DNA from: JBKPNX01 sp046732855
GTDB taxonomy: Bacteria; Pseudomonadota; Alphaproteobacteria; Geminicoccales; Geminicoccaceae
Assembly (NCBI GenBank): GCA_046732855.1
Contig: JBKPNX010000041.1
Span: 1-33,135, forward strand
Reading direction: 5' to 3'
DNA length: 33,135 nt
The notes below the pieces were generated by a model. The model did no database searches and was not told the DNA's origin. It saw only the letters and a program-made list of their open reading frames with translations. Made by a program: the position numbers and the translations under genes. Shown here piece by piece: positions 8,693 through 16,307 of the stretch; the stretch's first letter is position 1, and every line of letters starts with the position of its first letter.

Positions 8693-10683
8693 TCGTCGAG
8701 ATCGGTCACTACGCCCTAGTGCTGGCGTTCGGCCTGGCCCTGGTTCAGGGCACGCTGCCGCTCTGGGGCGCCGCGCGCGGCGACGCCGGTCTGATCGCGC
8801 TCGCCCGCTCGACCGCGCTCGGCCAGTTCGTGTTCGTCAGCGTGGCCTTCGGCGCGCTGATCCACGCCTTCGCCACGTCCGATTTCTCGGTCCTCGACGT
8901 CGCGTCCAACTCGCATTCCAGCAAGCCGCTGATCTACAAGATCGCCGCCGCGTGGGGCAATCACGAGGGCTCGCTCGTGCTGTGGGTGTGGATCCTTGCC
9001 CTGTACGGCTGCGCGGTCGCGCTGTTCGGGCGCAACCTGCCGCCCGCGTTCCAGGCCCGCGTGCTCGCGGTACAGGGGCTGATCGGGGTCGGCTTTCTCG
9101 CCTTCATGTTGTTCACCTCGAACCCGTTCCTGCGGCTCGACCCGCCGCCGCTCGACGGCCAGGGCTTCAATCCGATCCTTCAGGATCCGGCGCTCGCGGC
9201 GCATCCGCCGATGCTGTACGCGGGCTACGTCGGCCTTTCCATCGCGTTCGCGTTCGCGATCGCCGCGCTGCTCGAGGGCCGGGTCGATGCCACTTGGGCG
9301 CGCTGGGTGCGGCCGTGGACGCTGGTCGCCTGGTGCTGCCTCAGCTTTGGCATCGCGCTCGGCAGCTACTGGGCGTACTACGAGCTCGGCTGGGGCGGCT
9401 GGTGGTTCTGGGACCCGGTGGAGAACGCGTCGTTCATGCCCTGGCTCGCCGCGACCGCGTTGCTGCATTCGGCGATCGTGGTCGAAAAGCGCGATGCGCT
9501 GAAGAGCTGGACCGTCCTGCTCGCTATCCTCGCCTTTTCCCTGAGCCTGCTCGGCACCTTTCTGGTCCGCTCCGGCGTGCTGACCTCGGTGCACGCGTTC
9601 GCGGTCGACCCGGCGCGCGGCATCTTCGTCCTCGCGCTGCTCGGCATCGCGGTCGGCGGCTCGCTCGCGCTCTACGCCTGGCGCGCGCCGCAGCTCCAGG
9701 GCCGCGGCGTGTTCGCGCCGATCTCGCGCGAGGGCGGCCTGCTGCTCAACAACCTGCTGCTTGCCACCGCGTGCGCGACCGTGCTGCTCGGCACGCTCTA
9801 TCCGCTGCTCCTGGAAGCCGTCAGCGGCGAGAAGATCTCGGTCGGGCCGCCCTATTTCAACGCCACCTTCGCGCCGTTGATGGTGCCGCTGCTGATCGCG
9901 GTGCCGATCGGCGCGATGCTCGCCTGGAAGCGGGGCGATCTCGCCGGCGTGCTGGGCCGACTCAAGGCCGCGCTCGCGGTCACCGCCGCGGCGGCGGTCG
10001 TGCAGCTGATGATGACGCAGGGCAAGGACGTGCTCGCGGCGCTCGCGATGGCGCTCGCGGTCTGGGTGGTCGCGGGTTCGCTGCTCGAGCTGGCCGGCCG
10101 CGTGCAGCTGCTGCGGGTGCCGCTGCGGCGCAGCTGGCAACGCGCGCAGGGTCTGCCGCGCTCGGCGTACGCGATGACCATGGCGCACGTCGGCCTCGGC
10201 GTGCTCGTCGCCGGCATCACCGCGTCCAGCGCCTGGCAGAGCGAGGCGATCCTGGTGATGAAGCCGGGCGATCGCGCCGAGGTCGCCGGCTATCAGTTCA
10301 CGCTCGCCCGCATCGACGAAGTGCCGGGGCCGAACTACGTCGCCAAGCGCGCGACGTTCGACGTCACCCGGGACGGCGCGGCGGTCGCCCGGATGCTGCC
10401 GCAAAAACGCTTCTATCCGGTCGAGCAGCAGGCGACCACCGAAGCCGGGATCGACACCGGGCTGTGGCGCGATCTGTACGTGGTGCTGGGCGACCCGGTC
10501 GAAGGCGGGGCAGCCGACGCCCACACCGTGCGCATCTATCACAACCCGCTCGTGATGTGGATCTGGGGCGGGGTGATGATCATGGGGCTCGCCGGGATGC
10601 TGTCGCTCAGCGATCGTCGCCACCGGGTCGGCGCGCCGCTCCCGGCGCGCGCGCGCCTCGCCGCGGCGCCGGCCGGAGCATGA
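8689..10683 (+). CDS. ccmF: CcmF, cytochrome c heme lyase subunit
   Basis: Large inner-membrane subunit that attaches heme to the CxxCH motif of apocytochromes c. The 664-residue length is normal, with many transmembrane segments. WGNHEGS at about 89-95 and the tryptophan-rich WWD domain WGGWWFWDPVENASF at about 235-249, facing the periplasm, are clearly present, and a periplasmic domain precedes the last helix. The start overlaps the end of ccmE and the stop is 4 nt before ccmG, consistent with a single operon. Confidence 0.98.
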   Translation: MIVEIGHYALVLAFGLALVQGTLPLWGAARGDAGLIALARSTALGQFVFVSVAFGALIHAFATSDFSVLDVASNSHSSKPLIYKIAAAWGNHEGSLVLWVWILALYGCAVALFGRNLPPAFQARVLAVQGLIGVGFLAFMLFTSNPFLRLDPPPLDGQGFNPILQDPALAAHPPMLYAGYVGLSIAFAFAIAALLEGRVDATWARWVRPWTLVAWCCLSFGIALGSYWAYYELGWGGWWFWDPVENASFMPWLAATALLHSAIVVEKRDALKSWTVLLAILAFSLSLLGTFLVRSGVLTSVHAFAVDPARGIFVLALLGIAVGGSLALYAWRAPQLQGRGVFAPISREGGLLLNNLLLATACATVLLGTLYPLLLEAVSGEKISVGPPYFNATFAPLMVPLLIAVPIGAMLAWKRGDLAGVLGRLKAALAVTAAAAVVQLMMTQGKDVLAALAMALAVWVVAGSLLELAGRVQLLRVPLRRSWQRAQGLPRSAYAMTMAHVGLGVLVAGITASSAWQSEAILVMKPGDRAEVAGYQFTLARIDEVPGPNYVAKRATFDVTRDGAAVARMLPQKRFYPVEQQATTEAGIDTGLWRDLYVVLGDPVEGGAADAHTVRIYHNPLVMWIWGGVMIMGLAGMLSLSDRRHRVGAPLPARARLAAAPAGA

Positions 10684-10687
10684 GCCG

Positions 10688-11269
10688 ATGAATCTGCGCC
10701 GGCTCCTGTTCGTCCTGCCGGCAGTCATCTTCGTCGGGGTCGGCATCGGGCTTGCGGTCGGCCTGACCCGCGACCCCAGCACGCTGCCGTCCGCACTGAT
10801 CGATCACCCCGTGCCGGAGTTCGCGCTGCCGCCGCTGCCCGGGCGCGACGGGCCGGGCTTCAGCAGCGCCGATCTCATGGGTGGCGTCAGCCTGGTCAAC
10901 GTGTTCGCGTCGTGGTGCGTGCCGTGCCGGGTCGAGCATCCGGTGCTGCGGGCGCTCGCGGCGGAAGGGGTCGCGATCTACGGCATCAACTACAAGGACC
11001 CGGCGGAGGACGCGGCCGGCTGGCTGGCCGAGCTCGGCGACCCGTACCGCGCCGTCGGCGCCGACCGGGATGGTCGGGTCGCGATCGACTGGGGCGTCTA
11101 CGGCGTGCCGGAGACCTTCGTGATCGATCGCGCGGGGCGCATCCGCTATCGCTTCGTCGGGCCGCTGCAGGCACGCGACGTCGACCAGATCCTGCGGCCG
11201 CTGCTCGAGCAGCTGGATCGGGAACAGCCACGCGACCCGCTGCTGCGGGTGGAAGGCAAGCCCAAATGA
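10688..11269 (+). CDS. ccmG: CcmG/DsbE, thiol-disulfide oxidoreductase for cytochrome c
   Basis: Membrane-anchored periplasmic thioredoxin that keeps the apocytochrome or CcmH cysteines reduced before heme ligation. The 193-residue protein has an N-terminal signal anchor (about 5-27) and a thioredoxin fold with active site W76-C77-V-P-C80. A cis-proline region (YGVPETFVID) follows near residue 140, as expected of DsbE. Its TGA overlaps the ATG of ccmH. Confidence 0.97.
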   Translation: MNLRRLLFVLPAVIFVGVGIGLAVGLTRDPSTLPSALIDHPVPEFALPPLPGRDGPGFSSADLMGGVSLVNVFASWCVPCRVEHPVLRALAAEGVAIYGINYKDPAEDAAGWLAELGDPYRAVGADRDGRVAIDWGVYGVPETFVIDRAGRIRYRFVGPLQARDVDQILRPLLEQLDREQPRDPLLRVEGKPK

Positions 11270-11772
11270 GGCGCCTGGCCTGGCTGCTGGTCTGCCTCGT
11301 GCCCCTGCACCTGGTCGCCCTCTCCCTGGCCGCGCCGGCGCTGGCCGCGACCAACCCCGACGAGATCCTCAAGGATCCGGCGCTGGAGCAGCGCGCCCGC
11401 GCGCTCGCGAAACAGCTGCGCTGTCTGGTCTGCCAGAACCAGTCGATCGACGATTCGGACGCGGACCTCGCCCGCGACCTGCGCCGGCTCGTGCGCGAGC
11501 AGCTGGTCGCCGGCCGGAGCGATCAGGAGATCATCGGCTATCTGACCGCGCGCTACGGCGACTTCGTGCTGCTCAAGCCGCCGCTCGAGCCGGCGACCTG
11601 GGGCCTGTGGTTCGGCCCGGCGCTGGTGCTCCTGATCGGCGCCGCCGGGATCGTCGGCTATGTCGCCCGGCACCGGCGTGCCAAGGACGCGCCCGCCGCG
11701 CCGCTCAGCGCCGAAGAACGGACCCGGCTCGACTCCCTGTTGCAGAGCGCCGAGGCGCCCGATCGACCCTGA
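11266..11772 (+). CDS. ccmH: CcmH, cytochrome c maturation thioreductase subunit
   Basis: Periplasmic, membrane-anchored component that reduces the apocytochrome heme site and works with CcmF. The 168 residues begin with a signal peptide (MRRLAWLLVCLVPLHLVALS, cleavage near ALA-AT). The signature LRCLVCQNQ has C53 and C56, followed by a helical bundle, and a C-terminal transmembrane helix lies at about 113-133. The start is fixed by the ATGA overlap with ccmG; a longer same-frame extension into ccmG is not credible. CcmI, which often follows or is fused in other groups, is absent here. The next gene is convergent. Confidence 0.96.
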   Translation: MRRLAWLLVCLVPLHLVALSLAAPALAATNPDEILKDPALEQRARALAKQLRCLVCQNQSIDDSDADLARDLRRLVREQLVAGRSDQEIIGYLTARYGDFVLLKPPLEPATWGLWFGPALVLLIGAAGIVGYVARHRRAKDAPAAPLSAEERTRLDSLLQSAEAPDRP

Positions 11773-11787
11773 CGCGCCGGCGGGTGC

Positions 11788-11837
11788 GGTGCCGAGTTCC
11801 GACCTACCGCGTGCTACGCGCCCGCCAACTCGGCGCC
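11788..11837. terminator. Nested inverted repeat between convergent ccmH and the TPR gene
   Basis: Arms GGTGCCGAGTT (11788-11798) and AACTCGGCGCC (11827-11837) pair at 10 of 11 positions plus one G-T wobble. The enclosed segment forms a second stem, CGCGT-GCT-ACGCG (11808-11820). The structure is symmetric and lies in the gap between convergent stops. Neither side has a U-tract, so a classical intrinsic terminator is doubtful. A bidirectional block or 3'-end stabiliser is inferred. Confidence 0.45.
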
Positions 11838-11862
11838 CCTGCTTGACCTACGCCGGCCCCCC

Positions 11863-13113
11863 TCACTGCGGCAGGCCCGCCTTGGCCGTGTTGTCGCGAA
11901 TCAGCTTGGCGACCGCCGGGTCCTTGAAGCGGTTGATGCTGGAGTACCCATCAATCGTGAAATCCGGTTGTTTCTCGAGGAGCTCGTCGACCGCGGACTT
12001 TGCTTTCTCCAGCTGGCCCATGGTTGCGGAGGTGTAGATGATCTCGACGTCACCATCTGTATCATCGGGACTGCGCTTGTGGTATTCCTCAAATGCGGCA
12101 AGCGCCTTGTCGTAGTCGCCGAGGGTGTAGTACGCCCAACCGGAAAATTCGAGAAACACAGCCGGATGAGCGCGGTTAAGACGCATGCCTTTAGTGATCA
12201 AGTCCAGCCCTTCCTTTGGCTTGCCTCCAGCTTGGGCCAAACGTGCTCCTAGCCTGGCATTCATCCACGCGTCATTGGGAGCGAAGGCGGCGGCCTTCTC
12301 CGAAAGTGCAACCGCCTTCACGGGATCGCCTCGATGTTCTTCGATACTTCCCAACGCCGACAGGGCATACGCATTGGATGCGTCAACGGCCAGTGCTTTC
12401 TGGACTGCTTCGGCGGCGCGTGCCCAAGCCGCGGCGGGATCATTTGCCCATTGATAGCTGGCTTGATCAATGTACGTTGATGCTAGCGCTGCCCAGGCAA
12501 GGGCGAAATCCGGGTCCAGTGCAAGCGCCTTCTGATAGAGCTTTTGAGCCTCGACCATGTCGCTCTTTGTGAAACGTAGGAAACGCTCTCGACCCTCAAG
12601 GTACGCTCGGTAGGCTTCGAGGTCGCTCGTCTGGCGGTGCCAGATTCGCTGTTGCTCCTCCGGGGTGAGCTGAACCCCCAATGACGTCACCACTTGGCGG
12701 GTGATCTCGTCCTGAAGGCCAAAGACTGCTTTGAGTTCGCGTTCGTAGTTTTCGGACCACAGGGTCTTGTCGGCGACGGCATCGCCGAGCGTGGCGGTCA
12801 TGTGGACCCGATCGCCGGACTGCTGCACGCCACCCTGCAACACGTAGCGCACGTTGAGTTCTTTGGCGACGCCGGGCAAAGGCTTGTCCTGGCCGGCGGG
12901 TGAGCCACCCGCGACAACAAATAGTTCGCCGACCTTGGCGAGGATCTTGACCGTATTGTCGGTGACTACGTTGTTTAGATAGTCCTGCGCGGGGTCGCCG
13001 CTCAGGTTGGCGAACGGCAGCACTGCCACCGAGGGCTGCTCCGCGGTTGCGGGTGTCGCAGCGGCTACCGCAATCGTCAGGACGAAGAAAGCAGCGCCTA
13101 ATTCCCGAGCCAT
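11863..13113 (-). CDS. Exported TPR protein with cyclase-associated N-terminal domain
   Basis: Function is not known. The 416-residue protein opens with a signal peptide (MARELGAAFFVLTIAVAAATPATA), then a domain starting SVAVLPFANLSGDPAQDYL (about 28-150), then TPR-like helical repeats (about 165-400). The same FlgO/TolB-like plus TPR arrangement is known as the C-terminal half of many rhizobial-type adenylate/guanylate cyclases and CadC-like regulators. Here no cyclase or DNA-binding domain is present and the protein should be periplasmic. An excellent AGGAGG is 7 nt before the ATG. The coding DNA is visibly less G+C-rich than its neighbours, suggesting acquisition. It is convergent with ccmH and has its own candidate promoter. 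Confidence 0.85.
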   Translation of the reverse strand: MARELGAAFFVLTIAVAAATPATAEQPSVAVLPFANLSGDPAQDYLNNVVTDNTVKILAKVGELFVVAGGSPAGQDKPLPGVAKELNVRYVLQGGVQQSGDRVHMTATLGDAVADKTLWSENYERELKAVFGLQDEITRQVVTSLGVQLTPEEQQRIWHRQTSDLEAYRAYLEGRERFLRFTKSDMVEAQKLYQKALALDPDFALAWAALASTYIDQASYQWANDPAAAWARAAEAVQKALAVDASNAYALSALGSIEEHRGDPVKAVALSEKAAAFAPNDAWMNARLGARLAQAGGKPKEGLDLITKGMRLNRAHPAVFLEFSGWAYYTLGDYDKALAAFEEYHKRSPDDTDGDVEIIYTSATMGQLEKAKSAVDELLEKQPDFTIDGYSSINRFKDPAVAKLIRDNTAKAGLPQ

Positions 13114-13197
13114 GGTTTTCCCTCCTAATGCCAGGGAACCCGGCCGAAGATGCTATGCTCGGCCGACCCCCCGGACGGCCTATCGATGAACGGGCAA

Positions 13198-13225
13198 ATC
13201 TTACGCTCATTCGCGACAATCGCAA
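13198..13225 (-). promoter_or_regulatory. Candidate promoter of the TPR gene
   Basis: On the minus strand TTGCGA (13225-13220) and TAAGAT (13203-13198) are separated by 16 bp, each with four of six consensus matches. The predicted leader to the ATG at 13113 is about 80 nt and contains the strong ribosome-binding site. It is based on sequence match alone. Confidence 0.4.
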
Positions 13226-13235
13226 GTTATAAGAG

Positions 13236-13250
13236 GCCGCTCGGAGCGGC
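13236..13250 (-). terminator. Weak hairpin after the lysozyme-like gene
   Basis: GCCGCTC and GAGCGGC form a short stem (realistically 5 bp with a 5-nt loop) 23 nt past the stop at 13273. On the minus strand it is followed by CTCTTAT, only a poor U-tract. It may mark the 3' end of that transcript. Confidence 0.35.
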
Positions 13251-13272
13251 TTCGTCGTCAAACGGCAGTGGG

Positions 13273-14100
13273 CTAATCCCAGCCGTGGGCCTCGAAGAAG
13301 CCGGCGCGGTTGAGGACGTCGCGCGAATAGTCGCGTCCGGCCGTGTAGAAATCGAGGTCGAAGCCATGGCGCGTCGCGCGCAGCACGTTGTCGAGGCCGC
13401 AGTTGTAGGCGGCGAGCATCGCGCGCAGCAGGCCATTGCCGCGCAGCACCGTCTGGCGGCGCAGCACCGGCCGGAACTCGACCAGCACCCCGCACGCGTG
13501 GCGGACGTTGGCGTCGGGCTCGTGCCAGGGGCCGCTCCGCGCGAACTCGTGCGCGTCGAAATCGAGCTGCATCAGGCCGCGCGCGAAGCCACCCCCGTCC
13601 GGCGGCAGCGGGCGGTCGCGGTGCGGCCCGAGGAACGGCCGGGGCGCCAGGTCGGCGGTGCCGCCCGGTCCCTTGGGGCTGAGCGCCAGGCCCCAGCGCG
13701 ATTCGCGCGAGCCGAGCGCGACGATGACCGAAGGCGGCAGGCCGAAGTCTCCGGCGGCGGCGACGATGCTCGCGCCGTAGCGGGCGGCCGCCTCGCCATC
13801 CTCGAGCAGGATCGGGTGATCGAGCGGATAGGTGGTGGCGAGGCGCTCGGCGGGCGTGTCCGGCTCGAGCAGGGCATGCCAGGTGTCGGGCCCGACCACC
13901 CCGTCGCTGCACAGGCCACGCGTGCGCTGAAAGGAACGCACCAGTCCTTCGGTGCCACGGCCGAACAGCCCGTCGATCACCACGGCGCGATCGTGGCGCC
14001 GCAGCATGGCCTGGAGTTCGCGCACGGTGTCGCGCAGTTGCGGCGACGTGTGCGCGTAGCCGTCGTAGAGACGGAGCATCAGTTCCGACATGGTACTCAC
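13273..14100 (-). CDS. Peptidoglycan-binding, lysozyme-like muramidase
   Basis: A probable peptidoglycan hydrolase. Residues about 18-78 form a PG_binding_1 domain (VRELQAMLRRH, then VIDGLFGRGTEGLVRSFQ). Residues about 110-270 look like a lysozyme or lytic-transglycosylase fold, with a candidate catalytic Glu at E133 (GSRESRWG), GLMQLDFDAHEF and AAYNCGLDNV, matching the SLT/goose-type order of motifs. No signal peptide or membrane helix is seen, which is unusual for a host cell-wall enzyme and typical of phage endolysins. No other phage genes are nearby. The start is GTG 14100 or ATG 14091 (neither has a strong ribosome-binding site). Confidence 0.78.
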   Translation of the reverse strand: MSTMSELMLRLYDGYAHTSPQLRDTVRELQAMLRRHDRAVVIDGLFGRGTEGLVRSFQRTRGLCSDGVVGPDTWHALLEPDTPAERLATTYPLDHPILLEDGEAAARYGASIVAAAGDFGLPPSVIVALGSRESRWGLALSPKGPGGTADLAPRPFLGPHRDRPLPPDGGGFARGLMQLDFDAHEFARSGPWHEPDANVRHACGVLVEFRPVLRRQTVLRGNGLLRAMLAAYNCGLDNVLRATRHGFDLDFYTAGRDYSRDVLNRAGFFEAHGWD

Positions 14101-14127
14101 TGGCGCTGCGCTTTTGTTAGGTCAATA

Positions 14128-14157
14128 TTCCTAGCACATCGAGAGGCCGTAAATCAA
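14128..14157 (-). promoter_or_regulatory. Candidate promoter of the lysozyme-like gene
   Basis: On the minus strand TTGATT (14157-14152) and TAGGAA (14133-14128) are 18 bp apart, in a conspicuously A+T-rich patch just upstream of the start codon. The -10 match is weak (three of six). Confidence 0.28.
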
Positions 14158-14308
14158 GGCCAGCGCCGCCACGGCTTCGGTCCGGGCGCGCAGCAGCGCC
14201 CAGCGCGATGCAGAGCGTGCGGCGGCTTGCATTTTTCTCGCCCGAGGCGAACATGTTAGCACGCAGGCGCCGCGCGCCAACGGACTGGTGAGCCGCCGGA
14301 ACGCAGCA

Positions 14309-16258
14309 ATGGATCAGCCTCTCTGGCAACCGTCGGAAGCGCGCATCGAGCGCGCCAACATGACGGCGTTCGCGCGCGAGATGGCGGCGGCGCACGGCGA
14401 GCGGCTGCGCGACTATGCCGCGCTGAGGGCCTGGTCGGTCGAGCGCCCGGAGCTGTTCTGGCCGGCGCTCTGGCGCTACGGCGAGGTGCAGGCAAGCCGG
14501 CGGTGGCAGGACGTACTGGTCGACGGCGAGCGGATGCCCGGCGCCGCCTGGTTCGTCGGCGCGGAGCTCAATTTCGCCGAGAACCTGCTCCGCCACCCCG
14601 ACGACCGCCCCGCGATCATCGCCTGGACCGAGGACGGGCGGCGCGACAAGCTGAGCTACCGCGAGCTGTACCAGGAGGTGGCGAGGCTTGCCGCGGCGCT
14701 CCGGCGCGAGGGCGTCGGCCGGGGCGACCGGGTCGCGGCGGTGATGCCGCACGCGGCCAAGACCATCGTCGCCATGCTCGCGACCACCGCGCTCGGCGCG
14801 ATCTGGTCATCGTGCTCGCCCGACTTCGGCGTCCAGGGGGTGGTCGACCGCTTCGGCCAGATCGCGCCCAAGGTGCTGATCACGATCGACGGCTACCGCT
14901 ACAACGGCAAGCCGATCGACGTGCGCGGCAAGCTCGCCGAGATCGCGGCCCGCCTGCCGGGACTGCAGCGCGTGGTCATGGCGCCGTTCCTCGAGCCGGC
15001 GCCCGCGCCCGGCTCGCTCGCCGGCGCGGTGTCGTATGATGATTTCGTGGTGAACGATCCCGGGCCGATCCCGTTTGCCCAGCTGCCGTTCGCCCACCCG
15101 GTCTACATTCTCTATTCGTCGGGCACCACCGGGGTGCCCAAGGCGATCGTGCACGGCGCCGGCGGCACCCTGCTCCATCATTTGAAGGAGCTGCTGCTGC
15201 ACACCGATCTCAAGCCGGAGGATCGGATCTTCTACTTCACGACCTGCGGCTGGATGATGTGGAACTGGCAGGTGAGCGCGCTTGCGACCGGCGCGACCCT
15301 GGTGACGTACGACGGCTCGCCCTTCCATCCCACCGCCTCGCGCCTGTTCGATCTGGCGCAGGCCGAAGGGGTGACCGTGTTCGGCACCAGCGCGAAGTAC
15401 ATCGACGCGGTCAAGAAGGCGGGGCTCGAGCCGGCCAGGACCCACGATCTCGGCGCGCTGCGCGCGATTCTGTCAACCGGCTCGCCCTTGGTGCCCGAGA
15501 GCTTCGATTTCGTTTACCGGAGCATCAAGCAGGACCTGCACCTCGCCTCTATCTCCGGCGGCACCGACATCATGGGCTGCTTCGCGCTCGGCAACCCGAT
15601 CGCGCCGGTCTGGCGCGGCGAGCTGCAGACGCGCGGCCTCGGCATGGCGGTCGAGGTATGGAACGAGCGCGGCGAGGCGGTGGTCGGCGAGCCCGGCGAG
15701 CTGGTGTGCGTCAAGCCGTTCCCGTCGATGCCGGTGGCTTTTTGGAACGATCCCGACGGCAGCCGCTATCGCGCCGCCTATTTCGAGCGTTTTCCCGGCG
15801 TGTGGACGCACGGCGATCACGTCGAGCTGACTGCGCACGACGGCCTGATCATCTATGGGCGCTCCGATGCGGTGCTCAACCCCGGCGGCGTGCGCATCGG
15901 CACAGCCGAGATCTACCGTCAGGTGGAGCAGATTCCCGAGGTGCTCGAGGCGCTCGCGGTCGGCCAGGAGTGGGACGGCGATACGCGCGTGGTGCTGTTC
16001 GTGCGCGTCGCGGAGGGGGCGACCCTAGATCCCGCGCTCGCCGAGCGGATCCGGCGTCAGATCCGCACCAACTGCACGCCGCGCCACGTGCCCGCCAAGA
16101 TCCTGAGCGTCGTCGACATCCCGCGCACCATGAACAACAAGATCGCCGAGCTGGCGGTGCGCGAGACGATTCACGGGCGCGCGGTCAAGAACGTCGATGC
16201 GCTCGCCAACCCCGCGTCATTGGAGCTGTACCGCGATCTCCCCGAGCTCACGACCTGA
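14309..16258 (+). CDS. aacS: Acetoacetyl-CoA synthetase
   Basis: Activates acetoacetate with ATP and CoA to acetoacetyl-CoA in the cytoplasm, feeding polyhydroxybutyrate or ketone-body metabolism. At 649 residues it is the expected size. The AMP-binding P-loop YSSGTTGVPK is at about 269-278. The FTTCGWMMWNWQVSAL stretch distinguishes AacS from acetyl-CoA synthetases. The C-terminal domain keeps a lysine in MNNKIAE (about K611) for adenylation. I chose ATG 14309 because the family begins close to it; GTG 14288 would add seven residues. It stands 208 bp from the divergent lysozyme-like gene and 49 bp before phoR. Confidence 0.95.
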   Translation: MDQPLWQPSEARIERANMTAFAREMAAAHGERLRDYAALRAWSVERPELFWPALWRYGEVQASRRWQDVLVDGERMPGAAWFVGAELNFAENLLRHPDDRPAIIAWTEDGRRDKLSYRELYQEVARLAAALRREGVGRGDRVAAVMPHAAKTIVAMLATTALGAIWSSCSPDFGVQGVVDRFGQIAPKVLITIDGYRYNGKPIDVRGKLAEIAARLPGLQRVVMAPFLEPAPAPGSLAGAVSYDDFVVNDPGPIPFAQLPFAHPVYILYSSGTTGVPKAIVHGAGGTLLHHLKELLLHTDLKPEDRIFYFTTCGWMMWNWQVSALATGATLVTYDGSPFHPTASRLFDLAQAEGVTVFGTSAKYIDAVKKAGLEPARTHDLGALRAILSTGSPLVPESFDFVYRSIKQDLHLASISGGTDIMGCFALGNPIAPVWRGELQTRGLGMAVEVWNERGEAVVGEPGELVCVKPFPSMPVAFWNDPDGSRYRAAYFERFPGVWTHGDHVELTAHDGLIIYGRSDAVLNPGGVRIGTAEIYRQVEQIPEVLEALAVGQEWDGDTRVVLFVRVAEGATLDPALAERIRRQIRTNCTPRHVPAKILSVVDIPRTMNNKIAELAVRETIHGRAVKNVDALANPASLELYRDLPELTT

Positions 16259-16307
16259 GTCCCTGTCCAGAGCGGACGCGCCGGAGGTGCCGCCGCGGCG
16301 CCTGCTG

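Noticed and set aside
14227..14257. Possible aacS promoter (TTGCAT with CATGTT 19 bp later)
   Set aside because: The -10 match is only three of six and the spacing is too long; not better than chance.
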